Source of the DNA: Candidatus Harrysmithiimonas galli
GTDB taxonomy: Bacteria; Bacillota; Bacilli; CAJFEE01
Length of the DNA stretch: 64,000 nucleotides
Direction: 5' to 3'
Assembly (NCBI GenBank): GCA_904373265.1
Contig: CAJFEE010000006.1
Location: 1 to 64,000 of the forward strand
In this document: piece after piece, positions 1-8,247 of the stretch
Numbering within the stretch: the stretch's first letter is position 1
Layout: every line of letters starts with the position of its first letter
Translations under genes and position numbers: made by a program
Notes under the pieces: generated by a model
Databases searched by the model: none
Seen by the model: only the letters and a program-made list of their open reading frames with translations
What the model was told of the DNA's origin: nothing

Positions 1-110
1 GAGAATCCACGAAAGCCCACCATGATAGTGTCAATATGTTCCTTTACTTCGTACTCGGTAACCTTACCAGCATTACACGCAAATTCATGCTTATTTGTTT
101 TGTTATCCAT
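1..110 (-). CDS. Partial unknown protein, N-terminus only
   Basis: An ATG at 110 on the minus strand is preceded by AAAGGAACAAGGAAA, a good ribosome binding site, and opens a frame that runs off the window edge after 36 codons without a stop. The visible peptide begins MDNKTNKHEFACNAGK and is hydrophilic, with no signal peptide or recognisable motif. I do not recognise the family. An attenuator-like hairpin sits just upstream in the leader and the neighbouring DNA carries mobile-element relics, so it may be element cargo. That it is a gene is likely; its function is unknown. Confidence 0.55.
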   Translation of the reverse strand, partial: MDNKTNKHEFACNAGKVTEYEVKEHIDTIMVGFRGF

Positions 111-144
111 TTTCCTTGTTCCTTTCGTTTTGTTTTTAGACAAT

Positions 145-194
145 AAAAAAAGAGGAACCAAGTTAAGCCTCATCTGAGATAACTTCGTTCCTCT
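145..194 (-). terminator. Attenuator-like hairpin before the partial gene
   Basis: Arms at 151-164 and 181-194 are complementary over 14 bases with one mismatch. On the minus strand the hairpin is followed by a run of T (145-150), so it reads as an intrinsic terminator pointing toward the start codon at 110. No gene that it could terminate is visible upstream, so a leader attenuator is a reasonable reading. It could instead be the terminator of a lost gene. Confidence 0.5.
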
Positions 195-197
195 GAA

Positions 198-1160
198 CAA
201 TCAAAATATTAAATTGGTTAGTCCTTTTCTGACCTATATATATCATATCACAAGTCCTGAAATTTGTACATAGGTTTTTGAAACTTTTTTCTTTATTTTT
301 CCGACAATTTTCTTGAGGTCCTATTTATATATAATCCTCAGATTAACCAGATTGACCCCAGATTGATTTTAATGGATTAACCTATAATTTATATATCCTA
401 TTCCTAAAAATCATTTCTGGATTATCTGGGAACTTCTGATGATACCTCTTAAATAAACAGTAATAGAATAGTATAAAGTTGTTTTGATTATCTGTAAAAT
501 ACAAAGAAATTCAAGGGCAAATAAACCGAAACTCATTTGTTCAGTTTTGCATTGTGCAGTATGAGAGATAATTGTCATAAAAGCCTTTAACTGCAATACT
601 TTGTTAACCTTTTCTACCTTGCAAAAAGTGAAACTCAATGCTGTGTTTTTGCTATGTTGCTTGTGATGTCAGTATTACGCTTGCCGAACAAACAAGCACA
701 ATCTTTTAAAAATAAAGCAAACGAATCGTCTAAGTTTTTGTGTAACTGCTAAAATGAGGATAAAATGAAAGTATTCATTTAGATTTTTTCTTATTAAAAA
801 GTTTTAAAAAATTCAAAATATAATATAAAGAATGATGATAGGAGTAAAAATGGGTATTCCTTATATAAAAATTTTTGCATTATTTTTAAGAAATTATTGG
901 TACAATCATGAAAAACGACTTGGAAACTGAATGAAAAAATACGTCCATAAAATTAAAGACCAACAAAACACCTAAAATAGATACTGCTCTCAATTCATGA
1001 AAACAAGCTTTTTGGTTTGGAAATTCAATTTAAAAATAATTTTTGGCATGTTATTTGATATTCTTCAGTAGTTTTACCATGAATTTTTCTAAGATTTTTA
1101 TAATGATGGGTAAAAATGATTTTTTTGTGAATTTTTCATGGATTGAATTTTAGAATCTAA
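198..1160. other. AT-rich stretch without a supported gene
   Basis: Open frames here are short, lack ribosome binding sites and have low-complexity translations. I see no RNA gene or mobile-element end. A minus-strand promoter for the gene at 1-110 presumably lies within the first 100 bases, but no convincing -35/-10 pair stands out. Confidence 0.5.
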
Positions 1161-1519
1161 TCAACCGTCCCCTCTACCTAATAATTGAGCCCAACCGACA
1201 TCTAAGACATCAATAATTTTTGAAAGCTGATTTCTGTGATATCCACTGACAACAATAACATGAACACCCAAAACTATGCAGACATGAAATCTATATAAAG
1301 AATTGATTATTTGAAAAAACGAGGAAAAATGGATTGGAAACACATCAATCCATTGATTTTGGAAAATAAAAGAATGGGAAGATGTTACAATCATTTCGAA
1401 AATAGACATAAAGTAGTTTAAAGTATGTTCCATTTGTTTATATGCAAGTAAGAAAATAATAACAATGTAAAAAATTTTGCTGCCTCTATCTGCCACTTAC
1501 GCTTTTTGCCAGATAAAGC

Positions 1520-1920
1520 GAACTTTAGATAAGCCAATCTTGCCAACAAAATCAGAATAAGTCTCAACATCCTGGCTACTGATGCCATTTTAAATCATAG
1601 CTGCACGCATGCACCACAATTTTTTCACCATTTGCCGCAAATAGTGTAAAGGTCAGCTCTTCAAAGTCAAGATGCCCTCAGACAATCCCGATAAACTTTT
1701 TCGCGTTCGCCATTGTCTCCAGCTTCCCAATAGCGACCAGATGTCCGTCATAGACAACGGACATCTGGTCGACAGAGTATAGGGTCTCTTAGAGAATTTC
1801 GGACTGATTTGATCCCCATAAAGAGGTAAGTCGCGCCACAAAACTGACACATTCTTCATCGATCAGCCGGGCAATCAATAACGGCTCGCAAATCATTCAC
1901 TACATCACTCAAATATAAAA
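1520..1920 (-). pseudogene. Decayed coding relic of unknown family
   Basis: Reading the minus strand in shifting frames gives protein-like pieces separated by stops: one ending in LTSLWGSNQSEIL, then VDQMSVVYDGHLVAIGKLE, then GHLDFEELTFTLFAANGEK and HACSYDLKWHQ. At least two stops and one frameshift interrupt it. The pieces look like former coding sequence rather than random translation, but I do not recognise the family. A 15-bp perfect inverted repeat (1734-1748 / 1757-1771) lies inside it. Confidence 0.35.
1734..1771. repeat. 15-bp perfect inverted repeat, 8-base loop
   Basis: CGACCAGATGTCCGT at 1734-1748 is matched exactly in reverse complement at 1757-1771 across an 8-base spacer. No T-run follows on either strand, so it is not a standard terminator. 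It lies within decayed coding sequence and may be a hairpin-templated mutation or a protein-binding dyad. Confidence 0.7.
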
Positions 1921-2075
1921 CTTACTGTTCATCAAGATAATAATTTTTCATAAAATCAAGGAGTAATTTTGGAGCACTACATTCAAGGCAACTCATGTAC
2001 CATAATAATATGAAATAGGTTCAGACTCTTTGGTAGCGTTTTATTCTCGTAAAATGTTACTGTACCAAACTATAT

Positions 2076-2192
2076 ATTATCATCCCATAACTTTACTGGA
2101 GCACAGGTAAGCATACTCCGAAATTCTAGTTCATCCAGACCACTATTCTCATCATAATATTCACACCAATCATAAAACAAATAACCTTCATT
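2076..2192 (-). pseudogene. Short coding relic (acidic, immunity-like composition)
   Basis: A 39-codon minus-strand segment reads as an acidic, aromatic-rich peptide (NEGYLFYDWCEYYDENSGLD and onward) bounded by stops. Its composition resembles small bacterial immunity-type proteins, but no family can be named. It has no start codon with a ribosome binding site, and is best viewed as a remnant. Confidence 0.25.
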
Positions 2193-2502
2193 CTAATAAT
2201 TCATAATCAATATAAAAGCGACTTCTCTGCCATCTAAAATTGCCATTCACGCAAGAATAAATTCGTTTTGCCTATTGTCATCCAGACACTTAATTTTTTG
2301 GGATGGGCAGTCAAAAAATTTTTTGTCTTTTCTTGAAGTTTTACAGTACTGGTTTTGTAGCTTTCTCAAACCTCATTAGGCTTTGGAATATTTCTTATAT
2401 TTAAAGGGAATGTCCGTCGCCAAACATATCCCCATTTCGAAAATAATGGCAAGCTGCCATTTAAAATCACTTTCTATTTCCTTTTGTTTGAGAAGTGTTA
2501 CC

Positions 2503-2722
2503 CTATGGCAACATAAGATCAGTTGCATCATAAAAGCTCATTTGCTGTGAGAGGTTTGCACAAAGATTGTCAAATACAATTTGATGGTCGCTTTTTCCTC
2601 TAGGTCGAGTCATCTCAATTTCATTTGGAGTGGGATAGGCTATATCTCCCACAACATTGCCATATGCACCCAAAAATGTTTCCCCATAGTTTTGATTCAA
2701 ATGGGACTCACTTCAATGCCAT
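2503..2722 (-). pseudogene. Small coding relic, unknown family
   Basis: A minus-strand frame of 65 codons (2503-2700) has a plausible translation containing YGNVVGDIAYPTPNEIEM. It would have to start at TTG without a ribosome binding site. Just upstream another frame reads LYGIEVSP, suggesting a longer gene broken by a frameshift near 2705. I cannot assign a family. Confidence 0.3.
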
Positions 2723-3151
2723 ATAAATCCTAATCTCCTTACAATTTTCAGCCGATCATTCTGTTCTTTAGATTTATCATATGATGTTCATATGAACTTT
2801 CTATTAACTTTTCTTTTTATCTTATACAACAAAGAACCCAGAAATCTGTAAAATCGCTTTGTTGTCTTATGGCATATGAACATTGTTACAAAGAATTTCA
2901 CAAAGCTGGTAACAAAATTGTTTCATGATCAAAAGAAATATTTACACTGCTTCAATAGTCATTTTACTGTATATTGGCGATGCTTATAGTGAAAAAAGCA
3001 CAAAATGTATTCCATACAGACAATAAAAACAAGCTCTTGGCAAATTGATTATACACTCTCATAATTTAAAAAGAAATTTCTTTGCATCTTCTAAAGCACA
3101 ATTTACAAGGGACTACACAAGGTAACGGTCTGACAGGAAGTGCTCTACCCG
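2723..3151. other. Intergenic, nothing recognised
   Basis: AT-rich sequence with many stops in all frames. It separates the unknown relics from the recombinase relic. No hairpins or direct repeats strong enough to report were seen. Confidence 0.4.
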
Positions 3152-3413
3152 TCAGATTTTCCATGTAATGTTCAAGATATAGCTTGTGGCAGCAATGGTA
3201 ATAATCATCAAATCCACCATCCGCCGCTTGTCATCAAAGAATACATTATCCCAAGTATCGAGGTAACCAGAAATCTAACTGACCTGTTCTGAGCTGGTCG
3301 CTTCCACCGTCAACCCTGCTATCTGTTTCAGAAATCCCTGCTTGCGATGATCCAGTGCTGCCAACACATTCGGCGGAATACGATCAACCAACCGTTGAAT
3401 ATCTTCCAGTAGT
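3152..3413 (-). pseudogene. Large serine recombinase, C-terminal relic
   Basis: On the minus strand the frame reads QRLVDRIPPNVLAALDHRKQ, continues through an IAGLTVEATSSEQ stretch, meets one in-frame stop, then resumes as SGYLDTWDNVFFDDKRRMVD and ends in ITWKI before a stop at 3152. This matches the C-terminal tail typical of large serine recombinases of Firmicute mobilizable and integrative elements (TnpX-like). The catalytic N-terminal domain and recombinase zinc-ribbon region are absent, so it cannot function. It abuts the Mob/Pre relic, which implies an internal deletion of the parent element. Confidence 0.65.
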
Positions 3414-3670
3414 TACCTATGATTTCTTTGGCGCACAAGCGATGGTTCTTTGTCAGCAAAACAAAGGTTAAATGCAGACGGGATGTTTTCTCGTCCATGT
3501 GTACCACCGCCAACAGGATAGTCACCCAGCCTACCTGGTCAATGAGAAAGTCAGGTACCCGCTGGAAAAATGCCTGCATCTCCTTTGAAGATTTTCTCTT
3601 GAAAAATTTCAGGCTTGCAGTTATGAGAGTATCGGCAAACCTGTTGCTCTCCATCGATGAACGGTTTTAA
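3411..3670 (-). pseudogene. Mob/Pre plasmid recombination enzyme (relaxase) fragment
   Basis: The minus-strand translation contains NRFADTLITASLKFFKRKS, then VVHMDEKTSRLHLTFVLLTK and CAKEIIGN. The HMDEKTxxLHLTF core is the metal-binding histidine motif of Pre/Mob-type plasmid mobilization enzymes. The fragment covers only the middle of the relaxase domain. It loses frame upstream of 3654 and downstream runs into recombinase sequence. With the neighbouring recombinase tail it marks a decayed mobilizable element resembling the Tn4451 arrangement (TnpX plus a Mob protein). Confidence 0.65.
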
Positions 3671-3813
3671 ATGTTGACCTTTTTGACCACTTGTTCCATG
3701 TATTCGAAAGGCAGGAGATTCGGCTGGAAAACTCTCTATTTCCATGCTTTCAGAATTGTAGTATGATTAGAAGTAATGGAACGACAAATCACTAAGTTTA
3801 CGGAGGAGTTATC

Positions 3814-4257
3814 ATGAAGATAATTGAAGTCAAAGAAAGAACCCCGATGTTGGTACAGCAATTATTAGAAGTGTGGGAAAAGTCTGTAAGGGCAACCCAT
3901 CTATTCTTATCAGACAGTGAAGTGAAGAATATCAAAGAATATGTGCCACAGGCATTAGGCAGTATTGCACATCTTGTAATTGCAAAAAACGAAAACGACT
4001 TTCCAATTGCTTTTATGGGCATAGAGAACGAAACACTTGAAATGTTATTTATTACACCCGAAGAAAGAGGGAAAGGTCTGGGAAAACACCTCATTCAATA
4101 TGGGATTAAGAACTATGCTGTAAAAAGGCTTGCCGTAAACGAACAAAACCCACAAGCAAAAGGATTTTATGAACATATGAAGTTCAAAGTTTACAAAAGA
4201 ACGGAACATGACGAACAAGGAAATCCCTATCCCCTTTTATATATGAGCCTCCAATAA
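3814..4257 (+). CDS. GNAT N-acetyltransferase, YjaB-like
   Basis: The 147-aa product has the GNAT fold signature: the acetyl-CoA loop is seen as TPEERGKGLGKHLIQYG (about residues 89-105), followed by LAVNEQNPQAKGFYEHMKF, the usual end of the domain. The N-terminal VWEKSVRATHLFL motif is characteristic of the YjaB/PhnO-like group. Such enzymes move an acetyl group from acetyl-CoA to an amine; the substrate cannot be told. GGAGGAG lies 6 bases before the ATG. It sits between mobile-element relics, so it is probably cargo that has stayed intact. Confidence 0.85.
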   Translation: MKIIEVKERTPMLVQQLLEVWEKSVRATHLFLSDSEVKNIKEYVPQALGSIAHLVIAKNENDFPIAFMGIENETLEMLFITPEERGKGLGKHLIQYGIKNYAVKRLAVNEQNPQAKGFYEHMKFKVYKRTEHDEQGNPYPLLYMSLQ

Positions 4258-4291
4258 ATGATGTTTTATCAAGCAGACAAGGAAAAGAAGC

Positions 4292-4524
4292 ATGTCTTTA
4301 CCAACACAAGAACAATTAAAAGACCTGCGTATGAACCGTGACTTGACACTGGAACAGCTTGCTAAAGAAAGTAGGTATTTCCTCCTCTGCATTGGGGGCA
4401 GTTATAAAAATAACAAGTGCAGGGACATAGCCTTTATCCCCTTGTCAAGCTGTTGATCGATATTGAATTTTATATGAACGGTATTCCGCCGCCCAGATAC
4501 AGAACTTGAACATATGAGCTGATG
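4292..4524 (+). pseudogene. XRE-family HTH regulator, broken
   Basis: An ATG at 4292 opens MSLPTQEQLKDLRMNRDLTL, continuing EQLAKE, the start of a Cro/C1-type helix-turn-helix. The frame then shifts: another frame gives VGISSSALGAV, the expected recognition-helix region, and a third gives FRRPDTELEHMS near the end. At least two frameshifts destroy the protein. Similar small regulators are common on Firmicute mobile elements, matching the context. Confidence 0.6.
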
Positions 4525-4574
4525 TGATGCAGATTGAAATCAAAGAAATAAAGCACAATTTGGAGGAACTAAGA

Positions 4575-5327
4575 GTGAATAAACTAAAACAAAATTATTA
4601 TGGCAGTTTATGTACGGAAATGTATGAAATTTTACACGAAACAGCATCAGCGAACGAATTACAGTTTTATCTTTCCTATGCTGAGAAGGGAATGAAGATT
4701 TTAGAGCCGATGTGTGGAAGCGGTCGTTTTTTCATTCCATTTTTAGAGAGTGGATTGGACATTAGCGGAATGGATTTATCAAAAGAAATGCTGAAAAAGC
4801 TGAAACAAAAAGTATCCAGTGCAAAGGTCATACAGGCAGATATTATTGAGTATTCTGTCAAAGAAAAATATGATTACATTTTCATCCCATCCGGTTCCAT
4901 CTCATTATTCACAGACATGCATATGTGCAAAAATATCTTGCGAAAAATGAAGAACCTGCTGGTGCCAAGTGGAAAATTTGTCTTTGCAGTTGATACCGTT
5001 TTTAATCGATTTGTTAATGACAGCGATTACAAAGTAGATATTTCCGTAAAAACAAAAGAAGGCTTTGACCTGGTCTTAAAAAGCAAACATTATTATGACG
5101 AGCAAAGTCAAACACAATTTTCTCCAGGAATTTATGAGCTGTATCAAAATACAAAGTTATTACAGAGTGAACCTATGGATTTTCAAACACATCTGTACAG
5201 ACTTGGAGAAATGGAACAATATTTAAGAGAATGCGGGTTTAAAGATATATTGACCTATTCTTCTTATCAAAAAGAAATTGCAGTTAATGATGATTGCGAA
5301 ATATTTATATATGAATGCAGCAATTAA
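4575..5327 (+). CDS. Class I SAM-dependent methyltransferase
   Basis: The 250-aa product shows motif I (ILEPMCGSGRFFIPFLESG) for S-adenosylmethionine binding, then an acidic motif II (ISGMDLSKEMLKKLK) and motif III (KVIQADIIEY). It belongs to the Methyltransf_25-like soluble enzymes; the methyl acceptor is unknown. The GTG at 4575 is chosen because GGAGG stands 8 bases before it and homologous proteins begin near NKLKQNYYGSLC. An in-frame GTG-ATG at 4524-4529 would add 17 residues but has no ribosome binding site. The flanks are pseudogenes, so this is probably accessory cargo. Confidence 0.8.
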   Translation: MNKLKQNYYGSLCTEMYEILHETASANELQFYLSYAEKGMKILEPMCGSGRFFIPFLESGLDISGMDLSKEMLKKLKQKVSSAKVIQADIIEYSVKEKYDYIFIPSGSISLFTDMHMCKNILRKMKNLLVPSGKFVFAVDTVFNRFVNDSDYKVDISVKTKEGFDLVLKSKHYYDEQSQTQFSPGIYELYQNTKLLQSEPMDFQTHLYRLGEMEQYLRECGFKDILTYSSYQKEIAVNDDCEIFIYECSN

Positions 5328-5429
5328 ATATTCATTTTGTAAAAACAAATATACAAAAGAAGATTGAAATGGAGAAAAAGCAAAATAAATAAGTCTGAAA
5401 ATTACAATTATTTAAATTACCTCAATAAT

Positions 5430-5858
5430 CTGGCATGAGATTACGGAACATGAAGCTGTATATAATATGTCAGAGATGTCTGTTGTTGCCCCGCCATATC
5501 CAGAAGAACCTTTTTGTGTGAGACGATAAAAAGAGAAACTACTATCTCATAGCAGTCAAAGGCGACAAAAAAGTAAACCTTAAAGAATTTAAGCAAAAGA
5601 ATAATACACGCACTTTATCTTTTGCTTCGGAGAACGACCTAATGACGGATTTAATTCCAGGCGCAGTTACTCCGCTCAGAATTTTAAATAATATAGAGCG
5701 CTAGAGTCCAAGTTTTTCTGGACAAAGCATTTATGGAAAAGCTGGGGATAATAAGTGTTCACCCAAATGAAAATACAGCAACGGTCTGGCTGAAAACAAA
5801 AGATTTAATCAGCATAATAAAGGAGCATGGAAATGCACTTCAACTAGTAAAGAGTTAA
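5430..5858 (+). pseudogene. Prolyl-tRNA editing (YbaK/ProX-type) deacylase, broken
   Basis: Pieces in different frames align along a YbaK/EbsC-domain protein: EHEAVYNMSEM, then DDKKRNYYLIAVKGDKKVNL, then RTLSFASENDLMTDLIPGAV, then VHPNENTATVWLKTKDLISI ending near KEHGNALQLVKS with a stop at 5856. These enzymes hydrolyse mischarged aminoacyl-tRNA(Pro). At least two frameshifts and a stop (near 5703) are present and the N-terminus is missing. It is clearly a pseudogene. Confidence 0.7.
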
Positions 5859-6965
5859 AAATAGATAGCAAAGCGCTAAAAAGGCTCCTGCCCATTTTAA
5901 TTTTGAGATAAAGAACACTTCAAAATCAAATAAAAAGGGGGGGGGAAACACTGTTAAGGATTAACCGTCTTGTCTACCCAATCAATGAGGCGAAGACGGT
6001 GGTCAAAACCAGTGGAAAGATCATTTATTTTAGCTTTGACAGTTGCTCTCTATTCTATTGCTTTTCCGAAAGTGTAGTCACAACTTTGCGAGACACTTTG
6101 TCCACAAGTCAGGGTGTATAAAATGAGAAAGCAAAACCCCAGACAACAAAACAGGCGATATGCTCCCAGAGAGGAGGTAGCATACCGCCGTTTATTGTCA
6201 ACAACCCGTTTTACAGTTTGCGTGTAGTTGTGTAGTTCCCTATAAACTGACCTAAACAAAAAACTAGAGATTTTATATTCTGCTTTCATTTTAAACAAAA
6301 CTTGCCATCTATTTCTCTTACCCTTAAACAAGATTCTCCCGAATCAAAATACAGAACAGAGTAAAAACAAAAACATCCAGATTCATCAATTATTGTCATA
6401 TTTTTTCTTTATTCTCTGCTATAATAGATGTCAAATCTTTTATCATTACTTGAAAATTATAATACACACTATACATCTGTACTCTCTTTAAAATAAACAA
6501 ATTTACCTAAACTTGTAACAAAATATATACAATTCAGTATATAGATTTCAAAAAACTGACCACTTTTTCGATGAATTTTCTTTATATGATTTTAATAAAT
6601 TCATCTTGCTTAAAATAGCCTTTTATTCAAAAACCCAGCGACAAAATAAAATATTTATATAAATCTGGGACAAAAGTTTAATTTAAAGAAAAAATGAATG
6701 ATAATATAAAATTTTATATCAATTTATCTTTTTTAACTATATAAATTTTGTCATTTAAAAATATTTATTTATACAAACAAAGCTTCTTATTTTTGTCCCT
6801 GTTTCCTAAAATTTCAAGAATCATAAATTGATATATAAAAGATTATAAGGGCAAGCCTGTGATAAAATAAAATATTTTATCTTGACAAGGCTCTTCTCTC
6901 ATACTTTATTTGAATTTAATACTCTCATTTACCTACATAATCATTGAATTAAGGAAGTGTTGCAA
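5859..6965. other. AT-rich gap with small coding-like fragments
   Basis: A nine-G tract (5937-5945) starts the gap. On the minus strand a short frame ending near 5962 reads STGFDHRLRLIDWVDKTVNP, preceded by a stop and further frame pieces up to 6331. This looks like another gene remnant, unrecognised. From 6330 to 6950 the sequence is very AT-rich and I see no gene. GGGACAAAA (6667-6675) and TTTTGTCCC (6791-6799) form a widely spaced inverted repeat. Confidence 0.4.
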
Positions 6966-8051
6966 ATGATTTTTGGATTACGTGTTATTAAAACGGGAAT
7001 GGCCATCGGACTTTCAATGGCAATTGCCAGCGCATTGGGAAACGAAGCCTATATATATGCCGGGCTTATCGCCATGTTTGCTGTGCAGCCATCGATTTAT
7101 CGTTCATATGTTATCATGTTTGACCAATTTAAAGGCAATATTGTTGGTGCATTGGTTGCCACAAGCATTGTACTGCTCGTGGGCAACTCATTTCTTATGG
7201 TTAGCATCGCAGCAATGATCACCATTTCACTTTGTGTAAGATTTCACGTGATGGACAAAGTACCATCTCTCATTACAGTTGTCGCCATTATGGAAAGCAA
7301 TCCTGGGGAATATTCGACTGTTGAATTTGCACTGATTCGCTTTGCAGCAGTTACAATCGGTTTTTTTACGGCCTTTTTTATCAATTTGTTTTTCTTTCCT
7401 CCTCAACATGAGAAACGTTTGTTTGCACAAATTAAAGAAATAAACGAAACCATTCATCAACAAACGGAACAATATCTACACAAACTATGCACTTATTTGG
7501 AGCTACAACAAGCCGCCCATACATTGGAAAAAAAGCTAAACGGACTCTATACGCTTTATAATTTTTATGCAGAAGAAAAACATTATTACTCTAAAGTGAG
7601 AAACCAAGCACGAAAGCGGAAAATTGTTTTTACAAAACAGTTGATTCAAGCAACTACCTTAAACAACAAATTGATGAAGAAAATATTGCATTTGGAAAAT
7701 GATTATCACAATATCTCAGGCAGTCTACAGGAAAATATAAAAACATATATTTGTACATTGCAAGCCTATCACAAGCAACTGCTACAAAGCTGCACGTTGA
7801 CTGGTACCCATTCGCCTGAGTTGTCTTTATCACATTTAGAAACGCTACAAACAAAATTGCTGAATGAATACTGGCAGCAGACTTTAAATGAACAAAAGCA
7901 AAATCCGAACGTTCAAAGCCAAATTCGCCTGATGTCTTTGGTTTCACTTGTCACAGAATATAAAGAGCAGCTTGTACATCTTGAACAAGTTATACACAGT
8001 TATTATATTTATCATCCAGACAAAAAACCCGTATATATCCCTGAAAAATAG
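6966..8051 (+). CDS. Aromatic acid exporter family protein (YqjA-like)
   Basis: The 361-aa product has about five or six hydrophobic segments in the first 150 residues (for example AAMITISLCVRF and AAVTIGFFTAFFINLFFF), then a soluble, helical, charged C-terminal half. This is the two-part layout of the ArAE_1/DUF939 family of Firmicutes (B. subtilis YqjA). These are proposed membrane exporters, with the substrate unproven. The ATG at 6966 lies 8 bases after AAGGAAG; GTG/TTG codons just upstream overlap that site and are unlikely starts. It is monocistronic, closed by a terminator at 8067-8108. Confidence 0.75.
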   Translation: MIFGLRVIKTGMAIGLSMAIASALGNEAYIYAGLIAMFAVQPSIYRSYVIMFDQFKGNIVGALVATSIVLLVGNSFLMVSIAAMITISLCVRFHVMDKVPSLITVVAIMESNPGEYSTVEFALIRFAAVTIGFFTAFFINLFFFPPQHEKRLFAQIKEINETIHQQTEQYLHKLCTYLELQQAAHTLEKKLNGLYTLYNFYAEEKHYYSKVRNQARKRKIVFTKQLIQATTLNNKLMKKILHLENDYHNISGSLQENIKTYICTLQAYHKQLLQSCTLTGTHSPELSLSHLETLQTKLLNEYWQQTLNEQKQNPNVQSQIRLMSLVSLVTEYKEQLVHLEQVIHSYYIYHPDKKPVYIPEK

Positions 8052-8066
8052 AAAACAATTGAAATC

Positions 8067-8108
8067 AAAAAGAATCCTATTCCCTTTGTATTTGGGATTC
8101 TTTTTTTA
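8067..8108 (+). terminator. Intrinsic terminator after the exporter gene
   Basis: AAAGAATCC (about 8069-8077) pairs with GGATTCTTT (8095-8103), followed by a run of T. It lies 16 bases past the stop codon of the exporter gene. Confidence 0.8.
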
Positions 8109-8157
8109 TGGAAAATCATAAAAAGCGAATGATATAATAATTATTTACAAAAAAACC

Positions 8158-8186
8158 TTGAAATCATTCGGGTTTTATAGTTAAAT
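8158..8186 (+). promoter_or_regulatory. Candidate sigma-A promoter for the glutamate synthase gene
   Basis: TTGAAA (8158-8163) and TTAAAT (8181-8186) are separated by 17 bases and lie about 60 bases before the start codon. A small AAAACC/GGGTTTT hairpin overlaps the spacer. The region is AT-rich, so a chance match is possible; TATAAT at 8133-8138 is an alternative -10. Confidence 0.35.
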
Positions 8187-8247
8187 ATTTATTATACACT
8201 TTATTTTAATCATTATTAAACGAACTTTATTACAGGGGGCTGTACTT

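Noticed and set aside
1161-1496. A 111-codon open frame on the minus strand
   Set aside because: Low-complexity hydrophobic translation, no ribosome binding site and no family resemblance in a region of relics.
3419-3670. Plus-strand frame of 83 codons
   Set aside because: It is the antisense shadow of the Mob/Pre relic, whose minus-strand translation has recognisable motifs.
6050-6331. Minus-strand frame of 93 codons
   Set aside because: No initiation signal. It may include relic sequence near its end but is not supported as a gene.
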